Assembly (NCBI GenBank): GCA_037179515.1
Contig: JAXCGZ010022646.1
Coordinates: 113,501 to 177,500 of the forward strand
Length of the DNA stretch: 64,000 nt
Source of the DNA: Halocaridina rubra
Lineage: Eukaryota; Arthropoda; Malacostraca; Decapoda; Atyidae
Direction: 5' to 3'
Below, one piece after another: positions 1-11,290 of the stretch (positions within the stretch are counted from its first letter, which is position 1; each line of letters begins with the position of its first letter). Position numbers and translations under genes: made by a program. Below the pieces are notes generated by a model that was not told the origin of the DNA, did not search any database, and was given only the letters and a program-made list of their open reading frames with translations.

Positions 1-1947
1 ACAAATGCTGGAAAAGGTATAGGAGGAGAAAAAACATAAATGCCTGGCAAACCTACAAAAGAGCAAGAAATGACTACCTAAGTAAAAGGAGAGAGGCAGA
101 GAGAGACTATGAGAGGGACATCACCAGGAAGGCTAAAGAAAATCCCAAGCTTTTCCACAGCTTTATCAGAGGAAAACTGAAGGTAAAAGAACAGGTTTTA
201 AGGCTAAAGAGAGCGGATGGAAGCATCACTGAGACGGATGAAGAGATCTGCAAAGAATTGAACAAGGAGTTTCAGTCAGTATTTACAGTAGAAAATACCC
301 CACCCCCTCAGATTGCAGTGATAGAAGCTCAAGGGCCGGTATTAGAGAACATCAACCTTACAGCCACAGGGCTATGCAAAGCGCTGATGGATTTAGATGT
401 TCATAAAGCTACAGGTCCCGATGACATATCCCCTCATGTGCTTAAAAAATGCGCAAACACAATATCAGTGGCACTAAGTATCATATTTAAGGAGTCACTG
501 GAGTCGGGGGAGATTCCAAAATGCTGGAAACAAGCAAATGTGATACCTATCTTCAAAAAGGGAAGGAGGGATACGGCTCTGAACTATAGACCAGTTTCCT
601 TGACCAGCATAGTTTGCAAAGTTATGGAGAAACTAATAAGGAAACATATCTCTCTTCACTTGGAATCCTTCAACTTTTTGTCAGTGAGGCAACATGGCTT
701 CAGAGAAGGTAGATCAACAGTAACAAACTTATTAGAATTTTATGATGAGGTAAGCCAAATCTTACAGGAAAGAGAGGGCTGGGCAGATTGCATATTCCTA
801 GACTTCCAGAAAGCGTTTGACACTGTTCCACATGGGAGACTTATTAGGAAGCTGCAATCAATGGCTAGAATAGGTGGAAATGTTTTGGAATGGATAAAAA
901 CTTACTTAGAAGGAAGGGAACAGAGGGTTAGAGTAAGACACTCAGTGTCTGAATGGAGAAGAGTTAGTAGTGGAGTTCCACAGGGTTCAGTTTTAGGGCC
1001 ACTTTTGTTCCTTGTATATGTAAATGACCTACCAGAGTCTGTAAATTCATTCATGAATATGTTTGCAGATGATGCAAAGATTGTGAAGAAAGTAAAAAAC
1101 GAGAACAATGGTAGAGAACTTCAGGAGGGTCTAAATAATCTGCATGAGTGGTCAGAAAAGTGGCTAATGAAATTCAATACTTCAAAATGTAAGGTAATGA
1201 GAATGGGTACAAGTGCAAGAAGGCCCAAGCTTGACTACTCGGTGGCTGGAGTACAACTTCAAGAGACAGAAAATGAGAGAGATCTAGGAGTAAACATACT
1301 GGCAGATTTGTCTCCAGAAATACATATAAATGGCATAGTAAGGGCAGCATATGCATTCTTATCAAATGTAAGGGTAGCCTTCAGGCACATGGACAAGGAA
1401 ATGTTCAGAAATATTTATGTAACCTCTGTGAGGCCAAAACTGGAATATGCAGCCCCCTTTTGGAATCCGCACTTGAAAAAGCACATAGCTAAGCTTGAAA
1501 AAGTTCAAAGACATGCCACGAAACTGGTGCCAGAAATACGCAATCTCAGTTATGATGAGAGGCTGAGGGAATTAGACTTACCATCACTCGAAGCTAGAAG
1601 AGTGAGGGGGGATATGGTGAGAGTCTTTAAATTCCTTCATGGTTATGATAGAGTGGATAGGGATCGATATTTTGATATGGCTGGCTCTAGAACTAGAGGT
1701 CATAGTTTGAAGCTTCGTAAGAAGACTTCTTCGCAGGATGTAAGGAAATACTTTTTCAGTGTAAGAGTAGTTGATAATTGGAATTGGCTAAGCGAGGAGG
1801 TAGTTAATGCTATCTCAATGCATAGTTTTAAGGACAGGTATGATAAGTATCACTAAGTATAAAATGGAACCGATGAGGAGACGGGAAGATACGAGCTTTG
1901 GGCTCTTTCCCGTAAACACAATTAGGTAATCACAATTAGGTAATCAC
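1..1947 (+). mobile_element. CR1/Rex-like LINE, copy 1 (intact reverse transcriptase ORF)
   Basis: The frame is open from base 3 to the TAA at 1854-1856 (about 617 codons, 5' end cut by the window edge), so the ORF is longer than its first Met at 258 suggests. Reverse transcriptase blocks in order: HKATGPDDISP, VIPIFKKG, NYRPVSLTSIVCKVMEKL, RQHGFREGRSTVTNL, FLDFQKAFDTVPH, SSGVPQGSVLGPLLFLVYVN, MFADDAK (catalytic YADD-type box is FADD), WLMKFNTSKCKVM, then the C-terminal domain with YFFSVRVVDNWN. The 3' UTR of about 90 bp carries a stem-loop (1881-1913) and two copies of a 14-bp tail, AATTAGGTAATCAC (1920-1947). Looks recently active. Confidence 0.93.
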
Positions 1948-2075
1948 ATCTGATAAGTTACAATACCCCCCATCTCTGTATCTCTTTATATTTTCTTCGT
2001 GCCCAGGCCCGATGAGGGTAGATTTATTTATTTATTTATTTTTTTTGGCCCGTCCTGGTGTCACAATCATTAAAA
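1948..2075 (-). repeat. R4 SINE copy
   Basis: Minus-strand relative to the copia copy's hallmark: contains CTTCGTGCCCAGGCCCGATG and GCCCGTCCTGGTGTCACAAT, directly abutting the LINE copy 1 tail. Confidence 0.75.
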
Positions 2076-2331
2076 AAAAAGCTTTATATAGTTTTCAGAA
2101 ATTAATTTCTTAACATAATGTCCATGCTTTATGATATGTACTGACACTGTAGTGTTAATAAGTCATGTTTGTTATGTTTTAGTGGTTATGAAGAATTGTA
2201 GAAACTTACTTGTTTGCAGCTTTGACGTGGAGAGAGGAGTATGTCTTTCCCTTGATCCTGTTGTATCAGATTTGAAGAATATGTAAGTCATGTGTGCTTA
2301 AATTACTCTTAATAGGGAAGAAATGAAGATG

Positions 2332-2565
2332 GGAAATACCAGAACTAAATACTTGTGTGTTTGGTGTACTCCAAGGACATTCATGCTTACATATGTACGC
2401 ATGAAGCACACACATAAGCTGTGGACATACAGAAGCTGTGTGAAGATTTGAAATACTAGAACTTAATATTTGTGTGTTTGGTGTACTCCAAGGATATTCA
2501 TGCTTACATATGTACGCATGAAGCACACACATAAGCTGTAGACATACAGAAGCTGTGTGGATAGA
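2332..2565 (+). repeat. 117-bp tandem duplication
   Basis: TGTGTGTTTGGTGTACTCCA starts at 2354 and 2471; the two units differ at a handful of bases. Confidence 0.88.
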
Positions 2566-2726
2566 CACTGGAGAGTTCTGATTAAATTATCTATTAGGAA
2601 AAATATTGTCAGTGTTGTATGCACTCGCAGTCAATTTTGTGTCTTTATACAGTATATTATCTAGCTAATAATGTGTTTTTGTCTGTTTATGCTATTGATA
2701 TTAATAGCTACTTATTTTGTTTCTTG

Positions 2727-2815
2727 TAAAAAAGAACAACCCTATGGTGCTCCAGTAAAAGGGACCTGCCCTAACCTATCTTAACCTAAAGTAATAATTT
2801 ACGGGATTATTTAGC
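2727..2815 (-). repeat. R5 MITE fragment
   Basis: CTTGTAAAAAAGAACAACCC, CCTAACCTATCTTAACCTAA, then TTTACGGGATTATTTAG; only one terminal repeat is present. Confidence 0.55.
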
Positions 2816-2937
2816 CGTACAAAGATATTTGAGGGGTTACATATCTTTTCAAGATCACATATTTCTTAAATGCTTTAACTATATTTACTATTTTTCTTAA
2901 ATAAATTAATAATTGATGCATATAAAAGTAAGGACAC

Positions 2938-2938
<1 letters not shown>

Positions 2939-2985
<47 letters not shown>
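2939..2985. repeat. (CT)n microsatellite beside LINE tail copy
   Basis: ~47 bp CT with one break. Confidence 0.95.
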
Positions 2986-2992
2986 GCACATA

Positions 2993-3055
2993 CACCGATC
3001 AGGAGACGGGAAGATACGAGCCTTGGGCTCTTTCCCGTAAACACAATTAGGTAAT

Positions 3056-3058
<3 letters not shown>
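2993..3058 (+). mobile_element. LINE tail-only copy, between microsatellites
   Basis: Only the last ~65 bp of the LINE 3' UTR: the stem-loop and one 14-bp tail. A CT tract lies directly 5' and an AC/GA tract directly 3'. It has the variant CCGATCAGG seen also in the tail copy at 6312. Confidence 0.85.
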
Positions 3059-3141
<83 letters not shown>

Positions 3142-3155
3142 ACACACACACACAC
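3058..3155. repeat. (CA)n-(GA)n-(CA)n compound microsatellite between LINE copies
   Basis: Grows from the terminal CAC of the LINE tail at 3058 and ends where LINE copy 2 begins at 3156. Confidence 0.95.
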
Positions 3156-4625
3156 GTATCATATTTAAGGAGTCACTGGAGTCGGGGGAGATTCCAAGAT
3201 GCTGGAAACAAGCAAATGTGATACCTATCTTCAAAAAGGGAAGGAAGGATACGGCTCTGAACTATAGACCAGTTTCCTTGACCAGCATAGTTTGCAAAGT
3301 TATGGAGAAACTACTAAGGAAACATATCTCTCTTCACTTGGAATCCTTCAACTTTTTGTCAGTGAGGCAACATGGCTTCAGAGAAGGTAGATCAACAGTA
3401 ACAAACTTATTAGAATTTTATGATGAGGTAAGCCAAATCTTACAGGAAAGAGAGGGCTGGGCAGATTGCATATTCCTAGACTTCCAGAAAGCGTTTGACA
3501 CTGTTCCACATGGGAGACTTATTAGGAAGCTGCAGTCAATGGTTAGAATAGGTGGAAATGTTTTGAAATGGATAAAAACTTACTTAGACGGAAGGGAACA
3601 GAGGGTTAGAGTAAGACACTCAGTGTCTGAATGGAGAAGAGTTAGTAGTGGAGTTCCACAGGGTTCAGTTTTAGGGCCACTTTTGTTCCTTGTATATGTA
3701 AATGACCTACCAGATTCTGTAAATTCATTCATGAATATGTTTGCAGATGATGCAAAGATTGTGAAGAAAGCAAAAAACGAGAACAATGGTAGAGAACTTC
3801 AGGAGGATCTAAATAATCTGCATGAGTGGTCAGAAAAGTGGCTAATGAAATTCAATACTTCAAAATATAAGGTAATGAGAATGGGTACAAGTGCAAGAAG
3901 GCCCAAGCTTGACTACTCGGTGGCTGGAGTACAACTTCAAGAGACAGAAAATGAGAGAGATCTAGGAGTAAACATACTGGCAGATTTGTCTCCAGAAATA
4001 CATATAAATGGCATAGTAAGGGTAGCATATGCATTCTTATCAAATGTAAGGGTAGCCTTCAGGCACATGGACAAGGAAATGTTCAGAAATATTTATGTAA
4101 CCTATGTGAGGCCAAAACTGGAATATGCAGCCCCCTTTTGGAATCCGCACTTGAAAAAGCACATAGCTAAGCTTGAAAAAGTTCAAAGACATGCCACGAA
4201 ACTGGTGTCAGAAATACGCAATCTCAGTTATGATGAGAGGCTGAGGGAATTAGACTTACCATCACTCGAAGCTAGAAGAGTGAGGGGGGATATGGTGAGA
4301 GTCTTTAAATTCCTTCATGGTTATGATAGAGTGGATAGGGATCGATATTTTGATATGGCTGGCTCTAGAACTAGAGGTCATAGTTTGAAGCTTCGTAAGA
4401 AAACTTCTTTGCAGGATGTAAGGAAATACTTTTTCAGTGTAAGAGTAGTTGATAATTGGAATTGGCTAAGCGAGGAGGTAGTTAATGCTATCTCAATGCA
4501 TAGTTTTAAGGACAGGTATGATAAGTATCAATAAGTATAAAATGGAACCGATGAGGAGACGGGAAGATACGAGCTTTGGGCTCTTTCCCGTAAACACAAT
4601 TAGGTAATCACAATTAGGTAATCAC
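3156..4625 (+). mobile_element. CR1/Rex-like LINE, copy 2 (5'-truncated)
   Basis: Starts abruptly at the base matching position ~478 of copy 1, right after a (CA)n tract, and runs colinear to two 14-bp tails (4598-4625). Its reverse transcriptase frame stays open through 4534. A few substitutions separate it from copy 1, so both are young. 5' truncation is the normal outcome of target-primed reverse transcription. Confidence 0.93.
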
Positions 4626-4630
4626 ACACT

Positions 4631-6288
4631 CAGTATTTACAGTAGAAAATACCCCACCCCCTCAGATTGCAGTGATAGAAGCTCAAGGGCCGGTATTAGA
4701 GAACATCAACCTTACAGCCACAGAGCTATGCAAAGCGCTGATGGATTTAGATATTCATAAAGCTATAGGTCCTGATGACATATCCCCTCATGTGTTTCAA
4801 AAATGCGCAAACACAATATCAGTGGCACTAAGTATCATATTTAAGGAGTCACTGGAGTCGGGGGAGATTCCAAGATGCTGGAAACAAGCAAATGTGATAC
4901 CTATCTTCAAAAAGGGAAGGAGGGATACGGCTCTGAACTATAGACCAGTTTCCTTGACCAGCATAGTTTGCAAAGTTATGGAGAAACTACTAAGGAAACA
5001 TATCTCTCATCACTTGGAATCCTTCAACCTTTTGTCAGTGAGGCAACATGGCTTCAGAGAAGGTAGATCAACAGTAACAAACTTATTAGAATTTTATGAT
5101 GAGGTAAGCCAAATCTTACAGGAAAGAGAGGGCTGGGCAGATTGCATATTCCTAGACTTCCAGAAAGCGTTTGACACTGTTCCACATGGGAGACTTATTA
5201 GGAAGCTGCATTCAATGGCTAGAATAGGTGGAAATGTTTAGGAATGGATAAAAACTTACTTAGATGGAAGGGAACAGAGGGTTAGAGTAAGACACTCAGT
5301 GTCTGAATGGAGAAGAGTTAGTAGTGGAGTTCCACAGGGTTCAGTTTTAGGGCCACTTTTGTTCCTTGTATATGTAAATGACCTACCAGAGTCTGTAAAT
5401 TCATTCATGAATATGTTTGCAGATGATGCAAAGATTGTGAAGAAAGTAAAAAACGAGAACAATGGTAGAGAATTTCAGGAGGATCTAAATAATCTGCATG
5501 AGTGGTCAGAAAAGTGGCTAATGAAATTCAATACTTCAAAATGTAAGGTAATGAGAATGGGTACAAGTGCAAGAAGGCCCAAGCTTGACTACTCGGTGGC
5601 TGGAGTACAACTTCAAGAGACAGAAAATGAGAGAGATCTAGGAGTAAACATACTGGCAGATTTGTCTCCAGAAATACATATAAATGGCGTAGTAAGGGCA
5701 GCATATGCATTCTTATCAAATGTAAGGGTAGCCTTCAGGCACATGGACAAGGAAATGTTCAGAAATATTTATGTAACCTATGTGAGGCCAAAACTGGAAT
5801 ATACAGCCCCCTTTTGGAATCCGCACTTGAAAAAGCACATAGCTAAGCTTGAAAAAGTTCAAAGACATGCCACGAAACTGGTGTCAGAAATACGCAATCT
5901 CAGTTATGATGAGAGGCTGAGGGAATTAGACTTACCATCACTCGAAGCTAGAAGAGTGAGGGGGGGATATGGTGAGAGTCTTTAAATTCCTTCATGGTTA
6001 TGATAGAGTGGATAGGGATCGATATTTTGATATGGCTGGCTCTAGAACTAGAGGTCATAGTTTGAAGCTTCGTAAGAAAACTTCTTTGCAGGATGTAAGG
6101 AAATACTTTTTCAGTGTAAGAGTAGTTGATAGCTGGAATTGGCTAAGCGAGGAGGTAGTTAATGCTATCTCAATGCATAGTTTTAAGAATAGGTATGATA
6201 AGTATCACTAAGTATAAAATGGAACCGATGAGGAGACGGGAAGATACGAGCTTTGGGATCTTTCCCGTAAACACAATTAGGTAATCAC
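4631..6288 (+). pseudogene. CR1/Rex-like LINE, copy 3 (5'-truncated, broken)
   Basis: Starts five bases after the tail of copy 2 at the base matching ~277 of copy 1. The reverse transcriptase frame is broken twice: a TTG-to-TAG stop at 5239-5241 and one extra G in a G-run near 5960 that shifts the frame. Otherwise nearly identical to copy 1. One 14-bp tail (6275-6288), then an AC tract. Confidence 0.93.
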
Positions 6289-6311
6289 AAACACACACAC
6301 ACACACACAGA

Positions 6312-6418
6312 GTTTTAGTATCACTAAGTATAAAATGGAACCGATCAGGAGACGGGAAGATACGAGCTTTGGGCTCTTTCCCGTAAACACAATTAGGTAA
6401 TCACAATTAGGTAATCAC
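6312..6418 (+). mobile_element. LINE tail-only copy with internal deletion
   Basis: About 105 bp: the last codons region (with ~17 bp deleted relative to copy 1), stem-loop and two 14-bp tails. It follows the AC tract that ends copy 3 and is itself followed by ACACTCACTC. Confidence 0.85.
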
Positions 6419-6549
6419 ACACTCACTCTATACTTGATATACAATGTTGAAGCTGTACTGAAATTAGTATGACTTTTATCAAGATGCTTTGGTCGCTTCC
6501 CAATTGACTACATATGTGATTTGCTTATGCAGAGCATAGTACATTGGTA

Positions 6550-6647
<98 letters not shown>
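6550..6647. repeat. (ATT)n microsatellite
   Basis: About 32 triplets; the flanks TCTGTGATGATCTGA and ATGATCATCACAGAAAT to its right form a short palindrome. Confidence 0.96.
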
Positions 6648-6648
<1 letters not shown>

Positions 6649-6857
6649 TCTGTGATGATCTGATAAAATGCAGATGATAATGCAGTGCATGATCATCACA
6701 GAAATATCTTACATGCAATGTGTCTAATCTAGATTACAGATTTTTCTCTTCATTGCTTTACTGTAATCACAGATATACAGTAGTCACTTGAGATAATCGT
6801 CTTCTGCCTTTGCTAGAAGTAGATAAATTTCATTATTATGATTATTATTATTATTAT

Positions 6858-7046
6858 TATACCCCCTGAGGGAGGGGGGCTAGGATACTTCCTCTGTATT
6901 CCCCTGCATGTTGTAAGAGTTGACTAAATTGGGTGAAGCGAGGGGATTGGGAATCCCCTCCTCTGTATTTTCTCTTCCCAAAGAGTCAGAGTACTTTGCC
7001 TTGACACAGCCACTCCCCTTATAAGGGAAAAAATTGCTCATATATG
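6858..7046 (+). repeat. R2 composite repeat, reference copy
   Basis: Layout: TACTTCCTCTGTATTCCCCT, TGTTGTAAGAGTTGACTAAA, GGGGATTGGGAATCCCCTCC, then a module ending TTTGCCTTGACACAGCCACT. Flanked on both sides by (ATT)n. At least nine other copies in the window. Confidence 0.7.
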
Positions 7047-7049
7047 TAG

Positions 7050-7050
<1 letters not shown>

Positions 7051-7147
<97 letters not shown>
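7051..7147. repeat. (ATT)n microsatellite
   Basis: About 32 triplets directly after the R2 reference copy. Confidence 0.96.
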
Positions 7148-7194
7148 CATTATTAATTATATTACAGAATAGATATTTTCTCATTTTGTTTTAT

Positions 7195-7410
7195 AGTTGG
7201 AGACAATTTTTATTATGAGTGTGACACCAGGATGGGCAAATAAAATTTTCCTCATTGGGCCTGGGCACAAAGAAAACAAAGCAAGAAGAAACAGAGATGA
7301 GAAGTGTTGTGCCTTGTCAGATGTGAAGGGATATTAAGAGATGTGTAGCGACTATAAGAGAATATTCTGTGTTATTGAACGCATAGAAAAAGAGCTAACA
7401 TCGAGCACTC
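7195..7410 (+). repeat. R4 SINE copy
   Basis: Contains GAGTGTGACACCAGGATGGG, TTGGGCCTGGGCACAAAG and CTTGTCAGATGTGAAGGGAT in the same order as the copia-inserted copy. Confidence 0.75.
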
Positions 7411-7436
7411 CTATACAGTCCTATTTAAGTCTAAAA

Positions 7437-8112
7437 TACCCCCAAGCTGTAGTATCGCAACGGGCACCTCGTGCCATTTTTATTCCCCAACGAGGGGCAT
7501 TAAATACAGCATGCAACCTTAATTCTCCAACTCCAACCTGTGTATCTATCCTCATAATGAGGGGTAATAGTGACATAAATGGCAAACAATGAAATACTTT
7601 GTTATATTTTATTATCTCCTTATAAAATGATGTACTGTATGTATAATGATCCTGTAAAGTGGAATATTTTAAATATCAATATGTAAAATTTAAATTTATT
7701 ATTTTTCTTTGGATATTTAATTATCATTAATAATTATTTTTTTTATTATTTCCAAACTCTTATGTAATGTTAACATATGTCATTTTATTTGCCACTATTA
7801 ATCCCCATTTGAATGGGAGTACACAAAAGTTGGAGTCAGGGAATTAAATCTGGATGCCCTTCCTACCATCCCAAGGTGGGCCCAAACAAGGGTTTGTCAC
7901 TTGCTGAGTCAAGTCTTCTTACTACTGTGGTAAAATTGTATCTTTGAAGTGATACACAGTATTTAAGAAATCAAAGCTGATAGTATTATGATTATCATTA
8001 TTATTATTAATCAATACTCTAGTTCAAGTCCACCACAGAGAGTAATGTAGGGCATCCAGCCTTGATTCCCCAGCTCCAAGCAGTCTGGCACCCTTGTTTG
8101 AATGGGAATTTG
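7437..8112. repeat. R1 tRNA-like SINE cluster (three copies)
   Basis: R1 consensus in plus orientation: box-A-like AGTGGTTAGAGCACTCGACT, box-B-like GTTCGAGTCC, GGAAGGGCATCCAGCCTTAA, CCAGCTCCAACCTGTCTGTG, CCCCCATTCGAATGGGG, ATTAATAGTGACATAAAA. Copies here: 7437-7585 (+), 7775-7935 (-), 8018-8112 (+). All diverged. Confidence 0.75.
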
Positions 8113-8861
8113 TGGAAAAAAATAATAGACAACATTATTGTTGTTATTGTTAACAAAGTGGTGTGTCATAAACTGTAATAAAATGATAAATTAGTTTAGT
8201 GTTAAGCTGGTGTCACACTAAGCAGTGGCACTGCTGCATGACGATAACACGTAAATCAGGGGTGGCCAGACTTTTGGATTCCGATATCTACTCTATAGAC
8301 TGAAACTCTTTTACGATTTACCATACTACATAATCACATAATATTACGTCAACTGGGGAAAAAAATTCAAATAGCATAGTACTATAAAACATGAGTGCAA
8401 TTGCCCCAATTATATAAAAAAATATTAACCAGTTCAAATTAAATTAAGAAAAAAATCAGTTCAAACTAATGTTTACCAAAATTTTTACCTTAGCCTACCT
8501 TCCTGTGGGGAACGGCGATCGGCCAAACAAGTGGCCACGATTGACTGTTTGGCCACTTCTGACATAAATAAACGAGGTGTCACACTATTGCAACGCAATC
8601 CTATGTGCCTCACAGCATCACATCATGCTGCAATGGCACTGCAACGTCACATCACGCCAGATATGAGCACTGCATTGCCGCCTTATTGTGTGACTTAAGC
8701 ATTAGGTATAAATGAGAGGAGACTATCCAGTCAGGGAGTGGTAATGTTGTGAAATGAGAAGTGGAAATGTACAATGAAGTAGAGAGGATTTGCTTCCCCT
8801 GAAGGAAACTATAGAAATAAAGCAACCAAACGAAATTGTTTACCATTTTATGCATTACTCT

Positions 8862-9222
8862 TGTTTCCAATTCAAATTGGGTTAGACACAGACATGTTGG
8901 AGAAGAGGAATTAAGGCTAATTGCCTTTCCAAACGCCCTGCAGTGTTCTTGAACATGGTTTATTACTACCTGAGTTGAGTGCTTTAACCACTGTGCTACT
9001 GCCGTCTCCAAACAAAATAGTATGCCCTGAAGAATATTGCAAATATGAGACTTTTGCATCACTTATTTTTTTACTTTAGGTCACTAATAGTTCCCACATG
9101 GGGGTGGACACATATGGACTGAACTGAGGAAATAAGGCTGGATACCTTTCCTATCGCTCTGCTGTGAGCTTGAGCACTGGTCCACCACCGTCCTGAATCA
9201 AGTACTCTACCACTACTGTACA
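8862..9222 (-). repeat. R1 SINE, two adjacent minus copies
   Basis: 8862-9008 and 9082-9222, both reverse-complement R1 with the final AGTGCTTTAACCACTG / AGTACTCTACCACTAC box-A region. Confidence 0.75.
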
Positions 9223-9339
9223 GAGGTCCCCTTATATGCCAAAAGCATTTGGTGTTCGCTGGTGCATATCCTTTTAAGTACTGACCAGACCCAACATTAT
9301 TCAATCTCGCTGACTGGATGAAGAGTGGCATACTAGACG

Positions 9340-9700
9340 TGGTATGGCCATTGGCATATATATACAGTACTAACTATAAATGGGAAATAATATTCAAGGT
9401 TATACACAAATTTTTATTATTATAAAAGATAAATTTCCTCTTTGATACTGAAAGCTATTTATTATGCATTTATAAAATTATATCTCTAAATATACGTGTT
9501 TATTAAAATTTTAAATGCATATATTAAAAATTATATAAAATAATGAGAGTATCTATAGTAGCTCTGATTACACAGAGTATTTGTGATGGATATTTTGATA
9601 ATCACATCTGAAAGCGTATGTTTACTGGCTATGCAGAAATCAAAAGGAGTTCTTATCTACAGTCATGGATATATTACAGTTTATATATATTAAACCAATC
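9340..9700. other. No gene seen
   Basis: AT-rich spacer; no repeat family recognised. Confidence 0.5.
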
Positions 9701-9704
9701 TGAC

Positions 9705-9905
9705 TACACTGCTGGTACGACTCATAAAACTGCTGGCAAGACTAATAAGACATGTTGGCGTGACTGATAAGATTGTTGGCATGACTGATAAGACATGCTG
9801 GCATGACTAATAAGACATACTGGCTTAACTGATAAGACTTGCTGGCATGAAAAATAAGACCTACTAGCATGACAGATAAGTCATGCTGGTATGATTTATA
9901 AGACC
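9705..9905 (+). repeat. 22-bp minisatellite (about 9 units)
   Basis: Consensus ATGCTGGCATGACTGATAAG plus AC, with 10-20% variation between units. Confidence 0.85.
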
Positions 9906-10127
9906 TCTAAAAAGGTCTAGAAAGATGATAACTTCAGCCCATGAAGAAGAAAACCACTAATTGTATTATATGAAATATTGCTATACATTTTCTTAAACTG
10001 GACAATTCAAAGAATAGATATTGCTGGATTAGCAGCAAATATACATTTGAAAAGCCATTCTTACGTAGCACAAGAATTAAGAATTGGATATACTGTACAA
10101 ACATTTATCATATATTTTATATATAAC

Positions 10128-10520
10128 ATATGAAAACACAATAGGATTTTGTATACATAATACATGAAAGCATTAAAATTAATATTTTGTATACATAATA
10201 CATGAGAACATAGAAGTAAACTTTAATATTTTGTATACAAAATAAATGAAAACTGGAAAGTAAACTTTAATATTTTGTATACAAAATACATGAAAACTGA
10301 AAAGTAAACTTTAATATTTTGTATACAAAATTCATGAAAACTGAGAAGTAAACTTTAATATTTTGTATACAAAATACATGAAAACTGAAAAGTAAACTTA
10401 ATATTTGCATACAAAATACATGAAAACTGAAAAGTAAACTTAATATTTTATATGCATAATACAAGAAAACAAAAGTAAACTGTAATATTTTGAATACATA
10501 ATACATGAAAACACAAGTGA
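10128..10520 (+). repeat. 44-bp minisatellite (about 9 units)
   Basis: Unit built of AATATTTTGTATACAAAATA and CATGAAAACTGAAAAGTAAA; inner units are most alike, edge units more diverged. Confidence 0.88.
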
Positions 10521-10667
10521 CCTCCAATATATTCTGACGCTATTGGATAGATTACTGTTAATGTGAGGTATTGTCCACAGTGTTACAAAAATATAAACTA
10601 ATTAAGCAGTGCAAAACTAAATACTTTTTAAAGATTTTGCTTTCATTCTACACTAGTTTAAACTATA

Positions 10668-10799
10668 GATCTTGTAAAAATGAGTAACCCCAAGAACCCT
10701 AAGTGAAGTTAAATAACCCCGTAAATTGTTTACTTAGGTTAGCCTTGTAAATATGAATAATCCTAGAGCACCCTGGGGTTACTCTTCTTAACAAGATCC
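10668..10799 (+). mobile_element. R5 fold-back MITE with TTAGG-like core
   Basis: Ends GATCTTGTAAAAATGAGTAA and TACTCTTCTTAACAAGATCC are inverted repeats. Between them: TTAAATAACCCCGTAAATTG and ACTTAGGTTAGCC. Confidence 0.75.
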
Positions 10800-10956
10800 T
10801 AAATTTAGATAAAAAGGCATATATACAGCTCTAAATTTCTACTGACTATAAGCCGTTATAAAATAAATGCTACAAGTCATCCTGTATTTCCATCTATGTT
10901 ATATAAAAGTTTAGAGAGGCAACACTGTTTTAATTTTTCATCTAAGGAAGTATTTC

Positions 10957-11130
10957 TGGATCTTGCAAGGATAAGTCACCCTCAGGTCCTTATGTAAACT
11001 TGAATTACCATAAACTGTTATGCTGGGTTGGGATTGGTCAGGTTAAGTTGGGTTTGGTTAAGATAGGTTAGGTGGTTTGCCTTGTATATATAAATGACCC
11101 TAGAGCATCCTGGAGCTACTTTTTTTTACA
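10957..11130 (+). mobile_element. R5 fold-back MITE, decayed
   Basis: Starts GGATCTTGCAAGGATAAGTC; core GGTTAAGATAGGTTAGGTGG; right end degenerates in a T-run. Confidence 0.65.
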
Positions 11131-11184
11131 CAATCTATTTTTCTAAATATTAAACTTGCTATACAGATAAGTCACAGACAAAGT

Positions 11185-11290
<106 letters not shown>

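Noticed and set aside
902..1365. Minus-strand frames inside the LINE copies (repeated at 3580, 3852, 5256, 5528)
   Set aside because: Antisense shadows of the reverse transcriptase frame.
9705..10520. CRISPR-like regular repeats
   Set aside because: Units are contiguous tandem repeats without unique spacers, and the genome is eukaryotic.
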